Origin: an uncultured Bacteroidia bacterium
GTDB taxonomy: Bacteria; Bacteroidota; Bacteroidia; Bacteroidales; UBA932
Reading direction: 5' to 3'
Length of the DNA stretch: 64,000 nucleotides
Assembly: GCA_902762655.1 (NCBI GenBank)
Contig: CACWOZ010000003.1
Location: 147,774 to 211,773 of the forward strand
The notes under the pieces: model-generated
What the model was told of the DNA's origin: nothing
Seen by the model: only the letters and a program-made list of their open reading frames with translations
Database searches by the model: none
Translations under genes and position numbers: made by a program
Shown here: positions 61,394 to 64,000 of the stretch, one piece after another
How the letters are laid out: each line of letters begins with the position of its first letter
Numbering within the stretch: position 1 is the stretch's first letter

Positions 61394-62392
61394 ATGAAGT
61401 TTCTGCGTTATTTCACGATTGTAGCCATGGCCGTTGTTGCCACGGTTTCGGTTTCGTGCAAGAAAGATAAAGACATTACTGAGACAAAAGAATATCTGAA
61501 CGGGACCCTCTCCATCAAGGTACCGGCTTATTTACAGAAAGGTGATGTGGTGCACATCGTTCCGACAGGAGTCTATAAGGAGAACGAGGCCGATACGCTT
61601 CTGGCGTGCAGTTGGTACAACCCTTTGACTTTAGTTACCGACACCTTGCGCCTCGAGGGTGATCCTGCTACCAAGAGCAAGGAGTTCGATTTCGTTGTCG
61701 ACGCGGATACCCTTTCTACGTTTACTTTGCTTGTGTACGTATGGGCCGATGGTTATTATACGAAATCTGCCAATGCCTCTTTCACGATCGTCAATCCTGC
61801 GCTCGGTACCGGTTCGCTCAGGGGCTATGATTTCCTGTCTTCCTTGTCCTCGTTCACAGACAGCCGCGACGGCTTGACTTACTATTATCACAATATTGGC
61901 GGAAAGGACTGGATGATCCAGAATCTTGGCTGGAATGGTTCCGGAAAGTCTTACGGCGATTCCGATGCGATGGATCCAATCTTCGGCCGCTACTACACCT
62001 GGGATGAGGCTTCGGCCGCCTGCCCTTCAGGCTGGCATCTGCCTTCAAATGCCGATTTCAAGGCTCTTGCCGCTTCGGTTTCCGTTCCGGAAAACAATGC
62101 TGCAGGATCCCTCATGGTGGATGCTACATTCAACGGCTCCAAGATGTGGGAGTTCTGGCCGGCTGTCAAGATAAACAATGCGACACGTTTTTCCGCGATT
62201 CCCGTAGGTTATATGGTCGAGGACGGCCATTCCACCAGTTTCAAGGGAATGAACAATTATGCCATGTTCTGGACATCGGACAATTCCGGCGACATGGCGG
62301 TCGCCCGTTATATTTATATGGACAAGCCTGTGCTGTACGAAGGTGAATTCGGCAGGGGCAGCATGCGTGCGTCCGTCCGTTGTGTAAGATAA
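61394..62392 (+). CDS. FISUMP-domain lipoprotein
   Basis: 332 residues with a lipoprotein signal (MKFLRYFTIVAMAVVATVSV, then SC with Cys22). Residues ~30-150 are a beta-rich domain of no family I recognise. Residues ~160-332 are the Fibrobacter succinogenes major paralogous (FISUMP) domain: GKDWMIQNLGW, FGRYYTWDEASAACPSGWHL, FWTSDNSGDMAVARYI, SVRCVR. Such lipoproteins are common on Bacteroidota surfaces; the function is unknown. Confidence 0.88.
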   Translation: MKFLRYFTIVAMAVVATVSVSCKKDKDITETKEYLNGTLSIKVPAYLQKGDVVHIVPTGVYKENEADTLLACSWYNPLTLVTDTLRLEGDPATKSKEFDFVVDADTLSTFTLLVYVWADGYYTKSANASFTIVNPALGTGSLRGYDFLSSLSSFTDSRDGLTYYYHNIGGKDWMIQNLGWNGSGKSYGDSDAMDPIFGRYYTWDEASAACPSGWHLPSNADFKALAASVSVPENNAAGSLMVDATFNGSKMWEFWPAVKINNATRFSAIPVGYMVEDGHSTSFKGMNNYAMFWTSDNSGDMAVARYIYMDKPVLYEGEFGRGSMRASVRCVR

Positions 62393-62413
62393 TAATCTAA
62401 TAGAGGATAAACC

Positions 62414-62986
62414 ATGAAAAAGACACTTATCTGGATCGGCATTATCGCCGTAATCGTAATCTGGGGCATTTCCGCTTATAATGGACTCGTGAACAAGGAT
62501 GAGGCTGTTACTGCTGCATGGGGGCAGGTAGAGAACAACTACCAGCGTCGTGCGGATCTCATTCCCAATCTCGTAGCAACCGTCAAAGGCTATGCCGAGC
62601 ATGAGAGCAGCACTCTCGAGGCTGTCGTTAACGCCCGTGCCGCTGCCACCCAGGTGAAGGGAGGAGATCTTTCTTCTGAAGAAATTGCCGCATACCAGAA
62701 GGCTCAGGGCGAGGTGAGTTCCACCCTCAGCAGACTCTTGCTGGTGGTTGAGAATTACCCTGAACTCAAGGCCAACGAGAACTTCCTCGACCTCCAGGCT
62801 CAGCTTGAAGGAACCGAAAACCGTATTGCAGAGGCACGCAGGGCTTTCAATGAGACTGCCAAGGAATACAACACAGCTGTCCGCCGCTTCCCTGCCAATC
62901 TTCTTGCAGGTGCGTTCGGCTTCTCCACCAAGGGCTATTTCGAGGCCGATGAGGCTGCGAAGACCGCTCCCAAGGTAGAGTTCTGA
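62414..62986 (+). CDS. LemA-family protein
   Basis: 190 residues with an N-terminal membrane anchor (LIWIGIIAVIVIWGIS) and the LemA core: NKDEAVTAAWGQVENNYQRR, DLIPNLVATVKGYAEHE, FNETAKEYNTAVRRFP. The rest is helical coiled coil. Function unsettled; LemA genes regularly sit beside TPM-domain genes, as here with a one-base TGATG overlap. Confidence 0.93.
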   Translation: MKKTLIWIGIIAVIVIWGISAYNGLVNKDEAVTAAWGQVENNYQRRADLIPNLVATVKGYAEHESSTLEAVVNARAAATQVKGGDLSSEEIAAYQKAQGEVSSTLSRLLLVVENYPELKANENFLDLQAQLEGTENRIAEARRAFNETAKEYNTAVRRFPANLLAGAFGFSTKGYFEADEAAKTAPKVEF

Positions 62987-63789
62987 TGCCTTTTCCGAAA
63001 AGGATATCCGTATTGTTATTATCCGTCGCCCTGGCATTACCATGCCGGGCGGCGATAGATGATTATATTCCCGCCAGTCCTGAACCTCCCAGACTGGTGA
63101 ATGATCTGGCGTCCGCCTTTACCCAGTACCAGGCCGACTCCCTGGAAATGGTGCTGGTGGATTTCGATGAGCGCACATCCAATCAGATATGCGTAGTAAC
63201 GCTGACTACTCTTCACGACTACGACGTGGCTGAATTCGCCCTCCGGCTTGCGAACAAATGGGGGATAGGAAGCAGCCGCAACAACGGTGTGCTGATCCTT
63301 CTCAAAACCCGCGACGGAGGCTATGTGGATGTTACCATCCAGGTCGGACGCGGACTTGAGGGTGCGATTCCGGATGCATACGCCTCACGCATCATCCGTA
63401 ATATCATGGGCCCCCATCTGCGCCGGGACGAGTACTGGCCAGCAGTGAGTAAGGCCTGCACGGAACTTATGGCGCTCGCGGAAGGCGAGATCAGCGAACC
63501 CCGCGATTCCGAGGATGACGACCTGGTGCCGCTTCTTATTATGGGGATTTTCTTCCTGGCCGCATTCCTTTTGATTATTTACGCAGCCTCTAAGGATGAC
63601 AATCACCGCGGAGGCGGGGGATTCCGCGGGCCGACTATAGTTTTCGGGCCTGGAAGCGGATCTTCCAGAAGCAACTGGACCGGTGGCGGATTCGGAGGCG
63701 GTTCCGGCTGGGGAGGAGGATTCGGGGGAGGCTTCGGCGGCTTTGGCGGCGGCTCCTTCGGCGGCGGCGGAGCGTCCGGACGCTTTTGA
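62986..63789 (+). CDS. TPM-domain membrane protein (YgcG-like)
   Basis: 267 residues: signal peptide (residues 1-22), TPM domain (VNDLASAFTQYQADSLEMVL, ELALRLANKWGIG-like block, VTIQVGRGLEGAIPDAYA), a membrane segment near residues 184-204 and a Gly-rich tail from residue ~207 to the end (FGGGFGGFGGGSFGGGG). The layout is that of YgcG proteins paired with LemA. Role unknown. The stop codon is followed immediately by the palindromic element. Confidence 0.9.
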   Translation: MPFPKRISVLLLSVALALPCRAAIDDYIPASPEPPRLVNDLASAFTQYQADSLEMVLVDFDERTSNQICVVTLTTLHDYDVAEFALRLANKWGIGSSRNNGVLILLKTRDGGYVDVTIQVGRGLEGAIPDAYASRIIRNIMGPHLRRDEYWPAVSKACTELMALAEGEISEPRDSEDDDLVPLLIMGIFFLAAFLLIIYAASKDDNHRGGGGFRGPTIVFGPGSGSSRSNWTGGGFGGGSGWGGGFGGGFGGFGGGSFGGGGASGRF

Positions 63790-63896
63790 CCGGGCAGCTA
63801 TCTTTCTGTGAATCAGCTACTTCCTGAAAACAAATCGGCGAATTTCACCGATTTGTTTTCAGGAAATTATTGTATATCAATGAGTTGGCTGCCCGG
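63790..63896 (+). repeat. Nested palindromic element, copy 2
   Basis: Outer arms CCGGGCAGC (63790-63798) and GCTGCCCGG (63888-63896); inner perfect 18-bp stem (63821-63838 with 63848-63865; core TGAAAACAAATCGG) with a 9-base loop. Both connecting arms are 22 bases. It begins on the base after the TPM-protein stop codon and aligns with the reverse complement of 47745-47849. Confidence 0.85.
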
Positions 63897-63917
63897 AGAT
63901 TTGTGTCGTCCTGAAAA

Positions 63918-63941
63918 AAGTTTACCAAAAAGAGTAAACTT
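63918..63941 (+). promoter_or_regulatory. Hairpin abutting a start codon
   Basis: AAGTTTAC (63918-63925) pairs with GTAAACTT (63934-63941), and the ATG follows at 63942. Such a stem could block ribosome access. Confidence 0.45.
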
Positions 63942-64000
63942 ATGATGATCGAAAGTCAACGTTACAAGTTGCAGATGCAAGCAACGAGCAAGCTGCTCCG
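63942..64000 (+). CDS. Start of an unidentified gene (truncated by window end)
   Basis: Only 59 bases are present, beginning MMIESQRYKLQMQATSKLLR. It is too short to assign. The layout of a hairpin directly before the start, just outside a palindromic repeat, reminds me of the left end of some Bacteroidota insertion sequences, but there is no transposase motif to confirm it. Confidence 0.35.
   Translation, partial: MMIESQRYKLQMQATSKLL

Noticed and set aside
63600-63789. Gly-rich repeats at the end of the TPM protein as a tandem-repeat locus
   Set aside because: Gly-rich tails are a normal feature of YgcG-type TPM proteins.
1-64000. tRNA, rRNA or CRISPR loci
   Set aside because: No cloverleaf with tRNA landmarks, no rRNA core sequence and no regularly spaced identical repeats were found by reading the gaps; an automated scan would be more sensitive.

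Overview
The window is a chromosomal segment of a Bacteroidales bacterium (Bacteroidota). The evidence is a SusD-type lipoprotein, FISUMP, DUF4290 and OMP_b-brl-type genes, the phylum-specific promoter signature (TTG or TTTG, then about 19 nt, then TAnnTTTG), an almost complete absence of Shine-Dalgarno sites, and a bS21 gene that does carry a perfect one. The family cannot be fixed from the sequence; an uncultured gut-type Bacteroidales lineage is a guess.

Region 1 (1-19.9 kb) is a polysaccharide utilisation locus. It starts inside a susD-like gene. Two paralogous surface lipoproteins with GLUG-like repeats follow, the second ending in a complete endonuclease/exonuclease/phosphatase domain. 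Next come two tiny paralogous peptides sharing an ICGS motif, a fused heparinase-II/III-type lyase plus GH88 hydrolase, and a GH39-like enzyme. A scar follows, holding a phosphatase remnant and a second copy of the GH88 3' end, then an AAA ATPase on the other strand. The locus ends with a giant protein joining two GH2 enzymes, a sialate-O-acetylesterase-like esterase and an SGNH lipoprotein. Together they suggest depolymerisation of an O-acetylated, uronate-containing polysaccharide at the surface, with trimming in the periplasm.

Region 2 (19.9-44 kb) is mostly housekeeping: rpsU, a Sir2 deacylase overlapping an ATPase gene, rplU-rpmA-serS-ruvC, an outer-membrane barrel, a folate cyclo-ligase, PASTA-rluD-lnt, fabH, fabF, the HU/small ribosomal protein/rng operon, lon-ung-coaD with a thioredoxin-like gene, an M16 peptidase and a small ribbon-helix-helix protein.

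Region 3 (44-64 kb) holds an etfB-etfA-acyl-CoA dehydrogenase operon, a YugP-type peptidase, an S4-domain protein, a DJ-1 protein, and a phosphomannose-isomerase-like protein with lost metal ligands. A tightly overlapped operon DUF4290-ftsK-lolA-addB-addA-alr follows, then a FISUMP lipoprotein and a lemA/TPM pair.

The structure not explained by genes is mainly repetitive DNA. There is a two-copy nested palindrome lying directly after stop codons (47.75 and 63.79 kb). Three hairpin-rich in-frame inserts sit in rluD, the isomerase-like gene and addA. A short dispersed repeat occurs three times, once at the GH2-GH2 fusion joint. A repeated non-coding block lies at 50.7 kb. No tRNA, rRNA or CRISPR array was seen.
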